Origin: Polaromonas vacuolata
Lineage (GTDB): Bacteria > Pseudomonadota > Gammaproteobacteria > Burkholderiales > Burkholderiaceae_C
Length of the DNA stretch: 64,000 bases
Reading direction: 5' to 3'
Assembly (NCBI RefSeq): GCF_012584515.1
Contig: NZ_CP051461.1
Span: 1,528,501-1,592,500 of the forward strand
Of this stretch, positions 40,274 through 50,078 are shown piece after piece (within the stretch, counting starts at the first letter, position 1; each line of letters begins with the position of its first letter). The translations under genes were made by a program, and so were the position numbers. The notes below the pieces were generated by a model. It was not told the origin of the DNA, searched no databases, and saw only the letters and a list, made by a program, of their open reading frames with translations.

Positions 40274-41524
40274 ATGTTGAAACTCTCCAAGCTGGCTGCG
40301 GCCATTTCCTTTGTTGTTGTCGGCACGGCGGCTATGGCCGGTGAGGTTGAGGTTTTGCATTACTGGACTTCTGGCGGCGAGGCCAAATCGGTTGCTGAAC
40401 TGAAAAAAATCATGGAAGCCAAAGGCCATGTTTGGAAAGATTTCGCCGTCGCCGGCGGCGGCGGCGACAACGCGGCGACTGTGCTCAAAAGCCGCGTGGT
40501 GTCGGGCAACCCGCCCGCAGCCGCACAAATCAAAGGCCCAGCGATTCAGGAATGGGCGGCTGAAGGCGTACTGGCCAATATCAATGCGGTGGCCCAAGCC
40601 GAAAAGTGGGACAGCTTGTTGCCCAAGGTAGTGGCGGACGTCATGAAGTACAAAGGCAATTTCGTGGCTGTTCCCGTCAATGTGCACCGCGTGAACTGGT
40701 TATGGGGCAACGCTGCTGTGCTGAAAAAAGCCGGTGTCTTAGGCATGCCAAAAACCTTGGACGAGTTTTTTGTAGCGGCTGAAAAAATCAAAAAAATCGG
40801 GCTGATTCCAGTCGCCCACGGTGGTCAAAATTGGCAAGATTTCACCACTTTTGAAAGCGTCGCGCTGGGCGTGGGCGGCCCCAAGTTTTATAACGATGCC
40901 TTCGTTAAACTCGATCAAAAAGCGTTAACCGGTGAGACCATGAAAAAGTCGCTGGAAACTTTTCGCAGAATCAAGGGCTATACCGACGCGGCTTCTCCCG
41001 GCCGCGATTGGAATTTAGCGACCGCCATGGTGATGCAGGGCAAAGCCGGTTTTCAGTTCATGGGTGACTGGGCTAAGGGTGAATTCATTGCGGCTGGCAA
41101 AGTGCCGGGCAAAGATTTTCTGTGCGCTGCGGCGCCCGGCACGGCCAATGCTTTTACTTTCAATGTGGACTCGTTCGCCATGTTCAAACTCAAAAATGCT
41201 GAGGCGCAAAAAGCCCAAGCTGATTTGGCCGCCGCCATTATGGGCACGCAATTTCAGGAGATTTTTAATCTGAATAAGGGCTCGATTCCGGTGCGTTTAA
41301 ACATGAATATGGCTAAGTTCGATGACTGCGCTAAACAGTCCAGCAAGGATTTTGTAGAAACCGCTAAAACGGGTGGATTACAGCCTTCAATAGCCCACGG
41401 CATGGCGGTTAGTCCGGCGGTAGAAGGCGCTATCAAAGATGCGGTCAGTCAGTTCTGGAATGATGACAAAGTATCTGTGGCCGACGCACAAAAGCAAATT
41501 GCTGCTGCCGCCAGTTATAAATAA
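40274..41524 (+). CDS. Sugar ABC importer substrate-binding protein (glucose/mannose type)
   Basis: 416 residues. A signal peptide is visible at residues 1-22 (MLKLSKLAAAISFVVVGTAA then MA-G cleavage). The mature part has VEVLHYWTSGGEAKSVAELK and VAVPVNVHRVNWLWGNAAVL, characteristic of GtsA/GlcE-type glucose/mannose-binding proteins (family 1 solute-binding). It delivers the sugar to the two permeases encoded next (29 bp gap). Preceded by AGGAAT at the start. With glucokinase downstream the likely substrate is glucose or mannose. Confidence 0.88.
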   Translation: MLKLSKLAAAISFVVVGTAAMAGEVEVLHYWTSGGEAKSVAELKKIMEAKGHVWKDFAVAGGGGDNAATVLKSRVVSGNPPAAAQIKGPAIQEWAAEGVLANINAVAQAEKWDSLLPKVVADVMKYKGNFVAVPVNVHRVNWLWGNAAVLKKAGVLGMPKTLDEFFVAAEKIKKIGLIPVAHGGQNWQDFTTFESVALGVGGPKFYNDAFVKLDQKALTGETMKKSLETFRRIKGYTDAASPGRDWNLATAMVMQGKAGFQFMGDWAKGEFIAAGKVPGKDFLCAAAPGTANAFTFNVDSFAMFKLKNAEAQKAQADLAAAIMGTQFQEIFNLNKGSIPVRLNMNMAKFDDCAKQSSKDFVETAKTGGLQPSIAHGMAVSPAVEGAIKDAVSQFWNDDKVSVADAQKQIAAAASYK

Positions 41525-41553
41525 ATCTGCGTTTTTTGCTCTCCTAAATTAGC

Positions 41554-42435
41554 ATGAAAATCAATCTAGAAACGTGGCTACCCAAACTGGTCATTTCACC
41601 GGCTTTTGTGTTGGGCTTTGCCTTTATCTACGGCTTCATGGTGTGGAACGGTGTGCTGTCAGTCACCGGCTCACGCATGCTGCCTAACTACGACGAGTTC
41701 GTCGGTCTGTCTCAGTATCAGCGGTTGTTTGAAATGGATCGTTGGTGGGTAGCGCTGAAAAACTTGGGAATTTTTAGTTTGCTTTACGTCGGCGGCTCGA
41801 TGTTGATTGGCATGCTGCTGGCGATTTTTCTAGACCAAAAAGTCAGAGGTGAGGGCGCTTTGCGGATTGTTTATCTGTACCCGATGGCGCTGTCATTCAT
41901 AGTTACCGGTACTGCTTGGAAATGGATTCTTAACCCCAGCTTAGGTTTAGAAAAACTGATGCACGATTTGGGCTGGAGCAGTTTTCATTTTGATTGGCTG
42001 GTGCAAAGTGACTTGGCTATTTATTGCGTGGTGATTGCCGGTGTTTGGCAGTCGGCGGGGTTCGCCATGGCTTTATTTCTGGCCGGCTTGCGCGGCATAG
42101 ATGACAGCATCATCAAGGCTGCACAAATTGATGGCGCATCGCTGCCGCGCATTTACTGGAGAATTTTATTGCCCATCTTGCGCCCTGTGGTGTTTTCTAC
42201 CGTCTTGGTGTTGGCGCATTTGTCTATCAAAAGTTTTGACTTGGTGATGGCGCTGACCAACGGTGGACCCGGTTATGCCACCGATGTGCCGGCGACTTTT
42301 ATGTATGTGATGAGTTTTACGCGCGGTCAAATTGGTTTGGGCGCGGCCAGCGCAACCATGATGTTAGCCACGGTCGCCGCGATTGTTGTGCCTTATCTTT
42401 ACAGTGAACTGCGAGCCAAAGCCCATGATCGCTAA
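41554..42435 (+). CDS. Sugar ABC importer permease 1
   Basis: 293 residues, about six transmembrane segments beginning near residue 10 (LVISPAFVLGFAFIYGFMVW). The EAA-like loop near residue 190-205 (IDDSIIKAAQIDGASLPRIY) is the ATPase contact motif of binding-protein-dependent permeases. Related to GtsB/MalF-type permeases. The stop overlaps the next start region (42425-42435). Confidence 0.9.
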   Translation: MKINLETWLPKLVISPAFVLGFAFIYGFMVWNGVLSVTGSRMLPNYDEFVGLSQYQRLFEMDRWWVALKNLGIFSLLYVGGSMLIGMLLAIFLDQKVRGEGALRIVYLYPMALSFIVTGTAWKWILNPSLGLEKLMHDLGWSSFHFDWLVQSDLAIYCVVIAGVWQSAGFAMALFLAGLRGIDDSIIKAAQIDGASLPRIYWRILLPILRPVVFSTVLVLAHLSIKSFDLVMALTNGGPGYATDVPATFMYVMSFTRGQIGLGAASATMMLATVAAIVVPYLYSELRAKAHDR

Positions 42436-43279
42436 ATACATTTCTCGCACGCTGCTTTATGCGGTGCTACTTATCGCCGCCTTATTTTTCTTGGCACCGT
42501 TTTATGTGATGTTGGCGACATCGCTCAAAGATGCGGCGCAAATTCGTAGCGGTAATTTGCTCAGTCTGCCGACTTCCATCAACTTCGATGCTTGGGGCTT
42601 AGCCTGGTCATCGGCCTGCACGGGAGTTGACTGCCGTGGTCTGCAACCTTACTTTTGGAATTCGGTGACTATGGCGGTTCCGGCGGTGCTACTGTCTACT
42701 GCTTGGGGCGCGATCAACGGCTACGTTCTGAGTTTGTGGAAGTTCAAAGGCAGCGAGTTGCTGTTTGGTTTTTTATTGTTCGGCGTTTTTATGCCGTTTC
42801 AAGTGGTGTTGCTGCCTATGAGTCAGGTGCTAGGTTTTCTAAACTTGTCCAGCTCGATAGGCGGTTTGGTGCTGGTGCATTGCTTGGCCGGCATGGCAGG
42901 AACTACGCTGTTTTTTCGTAACTACTACACCGCTATTCCCAGAGAATTGGTGAACGCAGCGCGCATTGATGGCGCAGGTTTTTGGCGTATTTTCTGGCGC
43001 ATAGTGCTGCCGCTGTCGACGCCTATTTTGATGGTCACTTTAATTTGGCAATTCACCAATATCTGGAACGACTTTTTGTTTGGGGTTGCGTTTAGCGGCG
43101 CTGACAGCAAGCCAATTACGGTTGGCTTGAATAATATGGCCAACACTTCTAGCAGCGTGAAAAGCTATAACGTTGACATGGCCGCTGCTGTGATCGCCGG
43201 TCTCCCCACCATGCTGGTGTATGTGCTGGCAGGACAATATTTCGTCAAAGGACTCACAGCCGGTGCTGTGAAAGGATAA
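42425..43279 (+). CDS. Sugar ABC importer permease 2
   Basis: 284 residues from ATG 42425, overlapping the previous gene by 11 bases. Hydrophobic segment LLYAVLLIAALFFLAPFYVM near the N-terminus, and the EAA loop IPRELVNAARIDGAGFWRIF near residue 180. MalG/GtsC-type permease that completes the membrane channel. It ends five bases before the ATPase gene. Confidence 0.9.
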   Translation: MIAKYISRTLLYAVLLIAALFFLAPFYVMLATSLKDAAQIRSGNLLSLPTSINFDAWGLAWSSACTGVDCRGLQPYFWNSVTMAVPAVLLSTAWGAINGYVLSLWKFKGSELLFGFLLFGVFMPFQVVLLPMSQVLGFLNLSSSIGGLVLVHCLAGMAGTTLFFRNYYTAIPRELVNAARIDGAGFWRIFWRIVLPLSTPILMVTLIWQFTNIWNDFLFGVAFSGADSKPITVGLNNMANTSSSVKSYNVDMAAAVIAGLPTMLVYVLAGQYFVKGLTAGAVKG

Positions 43280-43284
43280 AAATC

Positions 43285-44358
43285 ATGGCAGCGTCACTCA
43301 AAATTGCAGGCATTCGCAAGGTCTATGGCAAAGCCGATAAGGCCGTGGAAGTGCTTAAAAAAATAGATATAGAAGTCGCACCGGGCGAATTTTTGATTCT
43401 GGTCGGGCCTTCGGGTTGCGGCAAATCTACTTTGCTCAACATCATCGCCGGCTTAGAAGAACCCAGCGAAGGTGAACTCTATATTTCTGGCAAAAACGTT
43501 GTCGGCGTAGCGCCTGCAAAACGCGATATTGCCATGGTGTTTCAGAGCTATGCACTCTACCCAAACATGAGTGTTGCCGACAACATCGGCTTTGCACTAG
43601 AGATGCGTAAAGTGCCCAAACCGGCGCGTGTCAAACGCATTGCCGAGGTAGCTGCCATGTTGCAAATCGAGCACTTGTTAGAGCGTCGTCCAGCACAACT
43701 CTCTGGCGGTCAGCGCCAGCGCGTTGCCATGGGGCGTGCTTTGGCGCGTGACCCGCAGATATTTTTATTTGATGAGCCTTTAAGCAACTTGGACGCTAAG
43801 CTGCGGGTTGAAATGCGCGCAGAGATCAAACGCCTGCATCAGCTTAGCGGTATCACGAGTGTGTATGTCACGCACGACCAGATAGAGGCGATGACTTTGG
43901 GCAGTCGTATTGCGGTGATGAAAGACGGTGTGTTGCAGCAAATCGGCACGCCCGACGATATTTACCAGCGCCCCGCCAATACCTATGTGGCCGGCTTTAT
44001 TGGTTCACCGACTATGAATTTCATCACTGGAAATGTGGCGAGCTCAAACGCAGGAAATGTTTTTTCTTTTGATGACGCTGCACTGCTGTTAGATCGCCCG
44101 CTGCCCTTTGGTGCGCGCATGTTGGGTCAGCGGCCCGAGCACATACACCTTAACGCGGATGCGCCATGGCGCGGCGAAGTCATGTTGGTCGAACCAACGG
44201 GCGCAGATACTTATGTAGTGGTTAAAACAGCTGTCGGGCTAATCACGGTAAGAGTGCCGCCGAATACGCCGGTTAAGGTTGGCGAGACCACCGGGCTGAG
44301 CGTGAGCTCTGAGCACAGCAACTGGTTTGATGTGCAGAGCGGCCACCGCATAGTGTGA
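43285..44358 (+). CDS. Sugar ABC importer ATP-binding protein (MalK/UgpC type)
   Basis: 357 residues. Walker A GPSGCGKST (41-49), Q-loop MVFQSYALYPNMSV, signature LSGGQRQRVAMGRAL, Walker B IFLFDEPLSNLDAKLR, switch H in VYVTHDQIEAMT. A C-terminal TOBE-type regulatory domain follows (about 240-357), typical for CUT1 importers. It powers the uptake of the sugar bound by the product of the first gene in this operon. Confidence 0.92.
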   Translation: MAASLKIAGIRKVYGKADKAVEVLKKIDIEVAPGEFLILVGPSGCGKSTLLNIIAGLEEPSEGELYISGKNVVGVAPAKRDIAMVFQSYALYPNMSVADNIGFALEMRKVPKPARVKRIAEVAAMLQIEHLLERRPAQLSGGQRQRVAMGRALARDPQIFLFDEPLSNLDAKLRVEMRAEIKRLHQLSGITSVYVTHDQIEAMTLGSRIAVMKDGVLQQIGTPDDIYQRPANTYVAGFIGSPTMNFITGNVASSNAGNVFSFDDAALLLDRPLPFGARMLGQRPEHIHLNADAPWRGEVMLVEPTGADTYVVVKTAVGLITVRVPPNTPVKVGETTGLSVSSEHSNWFDVQSGHRIV

Positions 44359-44489
44359 TTTAGCCCTGCGATTGCACGTCGCGTGCTGCCGCAAAATTTT
44401 GCTGACAGGCCAGCACTGTTCTTAGTTTTAAAAAATCATTTGCCCAACACCGAATGCCAAGGTTTGAGCCTAGAGAGAAAACTTGATCC

Positions 44490-45497
44490 ATGTTTGAATC
44501 GCGCGATCCCAATGTAGTCAGCCCAGCGTCCTATCCGCGCTGGCTGGGCGACATTGGCGGCACCAATGCTCGCTTTGGTTGGCAAGCCAGCGAAGACAGT
44601 GCAATCAGCCATGTACAAGTGCTGCCGTGTGCAGAACATGCCTCTATTTTGGACGCCGCACAAAGCTATTTGCGAGCGCAAGGTTTGAGCCCACCGCCTT
44701 GCGCCGCCTTTGGTATTGCCAACCCTGTTACTGGGGACAGCGTTGCTATGACTAACCACCATTGGAAATTTTCGGTCACTGCTCTGCGTGAAAATTTAAG
44801 TCTTGCGCGGTTTTTGCTGCTCAACGATTTCACCGCGCTGGCTTTGTCGCTCACGCAATTACCCGAGTCGCAAAAATACGCTGTGGGTGGTGGTCAAGCT
44901 GCATTGGATGCGGCCATCGGTTTGATTGGGCCGGGGACAGGACTGGGTGTGTCGGGCTTGTTGCCGCTGGGCTATCAAAACAAATGGCTTCCAATTGCTG
45001 GAGAAGGCGGCCATGTAAGCCTGAGCGCCACCACTGCTTTAGAATTTTCAGTCATACAGCAGTTGCAAAAACGCTATGGCCATGTGTCGGCGGAACGCAT
45101 TGTTTCTGGCGCTGGCTTGGTCGATTTGTATCACGCGCTATGCGCTATTAATTCGGGTGAGGGCCGTGAAATCATCACGCCGGCGGACGTGATGGCGCGA
45201 GCGCAAGACCTGCCCTTGTCCAGCGCGAATCAAGCACTCGACATGTTTTGCGGTTTTTTAGGCAGCGTCGCGGGCGATCTAGCATTAACACTGGGTGCAC
45301 GCGGCGGCATTTATATAGGCGGCGGCATAGTGCCGCGTCTCGGTGAGCGCTTTAAAGCCTCGCCATTTCGTGCCCGTTTTGAAGACAAAGGCCGCTTTAA
45401 ATCCTATATGCAAGCCATTCCCACTTGGGTGATTCAGAGTCCGGTCTCTCCCGCTCTGCAAGGCGCATCACAGGCTTTGTCGCTCACGCAGTGGTGA
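44490..45497 (+). CDS. glk: Glucokinase
   Basis: 335 residues. The N-terminal phosphate motif WLGDIGGTNARFGW (near residue 16-28) and GLIGPGTGLGVSGLLPLG (near residue 150) are characteristic of proteobacterial Glk, as is IAGEGGHVSLSATTALE (catalytic region). It phosphorylates glucose to glucose-6-phosphate using ATP in the cytoplasm. Location directly after a glucose-type importer (131 bp gap) makes a complete uptake and activation unit. ATG 44490 follows a modest ribosome-binding region. Confidence 0.92.
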   Translation: MFESRDPNVVSPASYPRWLGDIGGTNARFGWQASEDSAISHVQVLPCAEHASILDAAQSYLRAQGLSPPPCAAFGIANPVTGDSVAMTNHHWKFSVTALRENLSLARFLLLNDFTALALSLTQLPESQKYAVGGGQAALDAAIGLIGPGTGLGVSGLLPLGYQNKWLPIAGEGGHVSLSATTALEFSVIQQLQKRYGHVSAERIVSGAGLVDLYHALCAINSGEGREIITPADVMARAQDLPLSSANQALDMFCGFLGSVAGDLALTLGARGGIYIGGGIVPRLGERFKASPFRARFEDKGRFKSYMQAIPTWVIQSPVSPALQGASQALSLTQW

Positions 45498-45862
45498 ACT
45501 CGGCAGACTTTGGCGGTTATCATGTGATGAGTACTTTTCATTCTTAGCAGTCTCCAATTTTCAACTGCATTTGGGTTAAAAGTTTGATTGTTTGCTGCGC
45601 TTGCTGCGTAGCCGCCTTCAGCACGCAAAACTTTGCGTCACATCCCTAAGTTATCTTTAAAGCTCGGAACATACGTGGCTTTTTTACTATGCTTTTATAG
45701 CGCGTTAACTGTTATCGGGTTGTGAATTTTTTACCCAATGACTTAATTTTAATAATCTAAAAATACTAGTGTTTGCCGGTCAATAAAGGATTCTTAAAAC
45801 TGCAGTCGGAATGAGGCGAAAATAACTTGTAAGTTCATTAATAAAAACAAACATTTTTTTGC
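45498..45862. other. Noncoding stretch between glk and the GGDEF/EAL gene
   Basis: About 365 bp, AT-rich in its second half. I see no gene and no clear terminator; promoters for the next gene probably lie in the last 100 bp. Confidence 0.4.
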
Positions 45863-48571
45863 ATGAAAACTGTCACCCGCACGTTTACGTACATACAGCA
45901 GCAATGGTTGGTATTTGTTTTAGTCACGTTGGTGGTGATTGGGGCTTTGTCAGGAATTTTATACGACAGACGCTTGACGATCACACTTATTGAGCAGCAG
46001 CGTTTACTTTCGGCGACCCTGGTAGTGGAGTCCAGTCTAGAGCGTAATTTGAAGTCCATCAGTCAGGCTTTGCGCAATGTAGAGAGTCAAATTAGCAAGG
46101 GTGTTTCTGAAAAAGAGCTGAACAATCACTTGTCTTTTGTTGATGAGGCCATGCCCATGGTTCAGCTCTTACTGGCGGTCGATGCAAATGGACGCTTGCG
46201 AGCGACCAGTCAGACCGATCTCTACAGCTCGTTAATAAATATCAGTGAGCAAGATTATTTTCGCTCGGTCAAAGAACGCCCGAGTGCCGATATCTTGTTT
46301 ATATCGCCGCCTTTTAAGACTACTACTGGCGCTTATAGCGTAGCCGTATCGCGCATGCTGTCGGGGTCTAACGGTAAATTTGCAGGTGTGGTGGCTGCTT
46401 TGATGGATCCCACTTATTTTCATAGTTTGCTCAATTCTGTGCTTTATGCGCCGAATATGGTGGCTGAGGTTCACCACGGAAATGGCACGGTGTTTCTGCT
46501 TGCGCCCTTAGAAAAAAGTGCGCTGATAGGACAGACCATAGCCGGCCCCAACTCGTATTTTTCGCAGGCCGCCAAAAGTGCTCAGATAGAAAATGTGTAT
46601 TCGGGTCCTATGCCTTTGACCAGCGATGTGCGTATGTTGGCGTTACGGGAAGCGCGGTTTACCAACCTACATCCAAACTATCCACTCGGTGTAATGGTGA
46701 GCCGTCCTTTAAATGACGTTTATGCGCCTTGGTGGCGGGACGTGGGGGCTGTGGGTGGCGCGACCTTGGGCGTTTTACTAATGATGGCTTTTGCGTTGAT
46801 GTCTCATCAGGCCAACTACCGGCACTTTCTGGCCAATGAAGAATTGTCTAAGAGCCGCCTTCAGCGCGCTGCCAGCGTGTTTAGCAACGCCAGCGAAGGC
46901 ATACTCATCACCGACTTAACCGGCTGCTTGATTGATGTGAACGATGCTTTTACTGTCATCACAGGCTATAGCCGTGATGAAGCTTTGGGGAAAAAAAATT
47001 GCGTTCTTAAGTCTGGTCATCATGACTCGGCGTTTTATGCCGCCATGTGGCGCGATATCACTACGCACGGCCACTGGAGTGGCGAGGTCTGGAACCAACA
47101 CAAGAACGGGCAGGTCTATGCCCACGCCATGAATATCAACGCTGTGCTGGACGAAGCCGGCGTGACGCAGCATTACGTGGCGCTTTTCTCTGACATCAGC
47201 GCCAGTAAGTTGCACCAAAGCGAGCTTGAATACATCGCCCATTACGACGCTTTGACAGGCCTGCCAAATCGCTTGTTACTTAGACAAGAGTTGCGCCTAG
47301 CGATTGATAACTGTCGGCAGAATCAGCAGATGTTGGCGGTTTTGTATCTCGACCTAGACAACCTCAAAACGATTAACGACACCTATGGTTATGAGAACGG
47401 TGATGCCGTACTACTCGCCGTCAGTGCCAATCTCAAGAGCGTATTGCGTGAGGGTGATATTTTGGCCCGCGCAGGCGGGGACGAGTTTGTGGCGGTACTC
47501 ATGGGGCAAACGCAGACAGACGATTATTTTTCTAGCATCCAAGGCCTTTTGGCCGCCGTCGCCTTGCCGATCAAGCTTGCCACTGGCATGGCTGTTGGCG
47601 CGGTACAAACTCCGTCGGCACTGCATATGTCAGCCAGTATTGGTGTGAGTTTTTTCCCCCAGGACGATGTGGACGCAGACACGCTCGCGCGTCATGCTTA
47701 TCAAGCTATGTCTATGGCCAAGCAAGCGGGTAAAAATTGTTATCGGCTTTTTGATGTGGCTATTGATGCGTCGATTCAAAATAAGCAAGTCGCCTTGCAA
47801 CAATTTAGTGCTGCACTAACTGCCAACGAGTTTGTTCTCTACTATCAGCCCAAGGTCAATATGCGCACCGGCAAAGTGATAGGAGCCGAGGCGCTGATTC
47901 GCTGGATGCATCCCGAGAAAGGTTTGCTACCCCCAGCCGCTTTCTTGCCCGAGATTGAAGGTCAGCCCGTCAGCATTGCTTTGGGTGAGTGGGTGATTGA
48001 CACCGCATTAACCCAAATAACAGCTTGGCATTCACAGGGACTGGTATTGCCGGTGAGCGTCAACATAGCAGGGCTACAACTCGAACAAGCAGATTTTCCG
48101 GAACGCTTAGGCGTTTTGTTAGCGGCTCACCCTGAAGTAACGCCCTATTCCTTGCGGCTGGAGATACTAGAGACCAGCGCGTTAGACGACATTACCAAGG
48201 TCTCCGCCACTATGCGGGCGTGTCAAGCCTTGGGCGTGACGTTTGCGCTGGATGATTTTGGTACCGGGTATTCATCGCTGACTTATCTCAAACATTTACC
48301 CGCGGAGATGCTCAAGATTGACCAGAGCTTTGTGCGTAATATGACAGAGCAAGCTGGTGATCTGGCCATAGTCCAAGGTGTGATCAGCCTGGCCAATGTC
48401 TTTCAGCGCGATGTGATTGCAGAAGGTGTTGAGACCAAGTCCCATGGTGACTTGCTACTCAGTATTGGCTGCGATTTGGCACAAGGCTACGGCATTGCAC
48501 GCCCAATGCCCGCAGAAGCCATGCAAACGTGGGTGAAGAGTTGGCAAGAAAAGGCGATCTGGACAGCTTGA
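45863..48571 (+). CDS. Membrane-bound GGDEF/EAL cyclic di-GMP enzyme with PAS domain
   Basis: 902 residues. A TM near 15-33 (WLVFVLVTLVVIGALSGILY), a periplasmic dCache-like domain, and a second TM near 295-315 (GGATLGVLLMMAFALM) are followed by PAS (about 330-450, ASEGILITDLTGCLIDVNDA), GGDEF (about 455-625, ARAGGDEFVAVL at about 535) and EAL (about 640-890, IGAEALIRWMHPEKG at about 673). Both active-site signatures are complete, so it could act as cyclase, phosphodiesterase or both. The unlinked genes around it do not reveal the target. It probably adjusts c-di-GMP in response to an external signal. Confidence 0.93.
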   Translation: MKTVTRTFTYIQQQWLVFVLVTLVVIGALSGILYDRRLTITLIEQQRLLSATLVVESSLERNLKSISQALRNVESQISKGVSEKELNNHLSFVDEAMPMVQLLLAVDANGRLRATSQTDLYSSLINISEQDYFRSVKERPSADILFISPPFKTTTGAYSVAVSRMLSGSNGKFAGVVAALMDPTYFHSLLNSVLYAPNMVAEVHHGNGTVFLLAPLEKSALIGQTIAGPNSYFSQAAKSAQIENVYSGPMPLTSDVRMLALREARFTNLHPNYPLGVMVSRPLNDVYAPWWRDVGAVGGATLGVLLMMAFALMSHQANYRHFLANEELSKSRLQRAASVFSNASEGILITDLTGCLIDVNDAFTVITGYSRDEALGKKNCVLKSGHHDSAFYAAMWRDITTHGHWSGEVWNQHKNGQVYAHAMNINAVLDEAGVTQHYVALFSDISASKLHQSELEYIAHYDALTGLPNRLLLRQELRLAIDNCRQNQQMLAVLYLDLDNLKTINDTYGYENGDAVLLAVSANLKSVLREGDILARAGGDEFVAVLMGQTQTDDYFSSIQGLLAAVALPIKLATGMAVGAVQTPSALHMSASIGVSFFPQDDVDADTLARHAYQAMSMAKQAGKNCYRLFDVAIDASIQNKQVALQQFSAALTANEFVLYYQPKVNMRTGKVIGAEALIRWMHPEKGLLPPAAFLPEIEGQPVSIALGEWVIDTALTQITAWHSQGLVLPVSVNIAGLQLEQADFPERLGVLLAAHPEVTPYSLRLEILETSALDDITKVSATMRACQALGVTFALDDFGTGYSSLTYLKHLPAEMLKIDQSFVRNMTEQAGDLAIVQGVISLANVFQRDVIAEGVETKSHGDLLLSIGCDLAQGYGIARPMPAEAMQTWVKSWQEKAIWTA

Positions 48572-48824
48572 ACGGCTAGCTGACTAAGGGATGGTCTTTG
48601 TGATCGATTAGCGTATAAAAATATGGCGCTAGCTTGTGACGGCTCTGCCATTAGTTTTACGTAGCCCAAGTAATTCGTGGTCGTCAATGCATCCAATGCA
48701 CGCAATCAGAACAACATCAATTACTTGAAGATGTAGCAAGCTCAGGTCGGCGCCGAGCTTCAAAAATCATATTTTTACAATAGCTAATTTCCGTCGACTT
48801 GCCCGAGACTTTAAAAAACACCAC

Positions 48825-50078
48825 ATGAGAATTCTTCACACCTCCGACTGGCATCTTGGCCAGACCTTGCATCAATTCGATCGTCACTACGAACACGCAT
48901 GTTTTTTGGCTTGGCTTCTTGACACACTGGTCGCTGAGCAGGTCGATGCGCTGCTAATTCCCGGCGATGTGTTTGATAATTCCAACCCTTCGGCGGCCAC
49001 GCAAAAGCAGCTGTATGCGTTTTTGACTGAAGCGCGCCAGCGTGTGCCGCATCTCAATATCGTGATGACGGCGGGTAACCATGACTCACCGGGGCGACTT
49101 GAAGCACCTGCACCGTTTTTGGCGCTGATTAACGCTTGCGTGATTGGTCAGGTCAGTCAAGCCGGGCAGGTGGGTGATTCAGCCGACATTGATCGATTGG
49201 TCGTGCCCTTAAAACGCCAAGACGGCAGTGTTGCCGCTTGGTGTATTGCCATGCCTTTTTTGCGCACCAGTGATGTGCCGCGCGTTCAAGGTTCTGAGGA
49301 TGCTTTCGATGCGGGTGTGACCGCTCTTTATGCCAGCGCGTTTGATCTGGCTAGCCGCAAGCGTGAGCCAAATCAAGCCATAGTCGCGCTTGGACATTGC
49401 CACGTTAGCGGCGGAAAAATTTCAGAGAGTTCTGAGCGCAACATTCTCATAGGCGGTGCACAAGCTTTATCGTCGAGTATTTTCGCGCCGCAGATTGCCT
49501 ATGTGGCGCTAGGACATTTGCACTTGGCGCAACAAATCGGTGGCGATGCCACTAGGCGCTATTGCGGCAGTCCTATTCCCATGTCTTTTGCAGAGATCAA
49601 TTACCCACATCAAGTGGTCATCGTTGACTTAGTCGGTGAAAAAGTTCAAGCAGTTAGACCGCTTGCTGTCCCCTTGTCCGTGGCATTAATACGCGTGCCA
49701 AAGCAGCCCGCTGTTTTAGAAGACGTCTTGGCAGCACTGCATGCACTAGAGCTGACTGATGGCGAAGAAGCTGCTTGGCCTTATCTGCAAGTGCGCGTAT
49801 TACTGACTCAACCAGAACCGAGCTTGCGCGCGCAAATTGATGCGGCATTGCGTGACAAGCCAGTGCGCTTGGCGCGCATAGAGACAAGCTATAACAAAGC
49901 TGTGTTTTCGGACGCAGCAGCGGCAGTATCGATTGACGATTTGAATGCGTTGGCCCCAGCAGATTTTTTTAGTAATTTGTTCCGTTATCGCTATAACGAA
50001 TCCCCGCCGCCAGACTTGTTAGCAGCGTTTAATGAATTGATAAGTAGCGCATCAGATGATGGGGCGCAAGCTGCATGA
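48825..50078 (+). CDS. sbcD: Exonuclease subunit SbcD
   Basis: 417 residues with all metallophosphatase motifs: LHTSDWHLGQTLHQFDRH, LLIPGDVFDNSNPS, MTAGNHDSPGR, and LGHCHV / ALGHLHLAQ. It is the nuclease of the SbcCD (Mre11-Rad50) complex that cuts DNA hairpins and double-strand ends. The ATG of sbcC (50075) overlaps the stop codon (ATGA), so the genes are coupled. Slightly longer than E. coli SbcD (400) in the C-terminal region. Confidence 0.93.
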   Translation: MRILHTSDWHLGQTLHQFDRHYEHACFLAWLLDTLVAEQVDALLIPGDVFDNSNPSAATQKQLYAFLTEARQRVPHLNIVMTAGNHDSPGRLEAPAPFLALINACVIGQVSQAGQVGDSADIDRLVVPLKRQDGSVAAWCIAMPFLRTSDVPRVQGSEDAFDAGVTALYASAFDLASRKREPNQAIVALGHCHVSGGKISESSERNILIGGAQALSSSIFAPQIAYVALGHLHLAQQIGGDATRRYCGSPIPMSFAEINYPHQVVIVDLVGEKVQAVRPLAVPLSVALIRVPKQPAVLEDVLAALHALELTDGEEAAWPYLQVRVLLTQPEPSLRAQIDAALRDKPVRLARIETSYNKAVFSDAAAAVSIDDLNALAPADFFSNLFRYRYNESPPPDLLAAFNELISSASDDGAQAA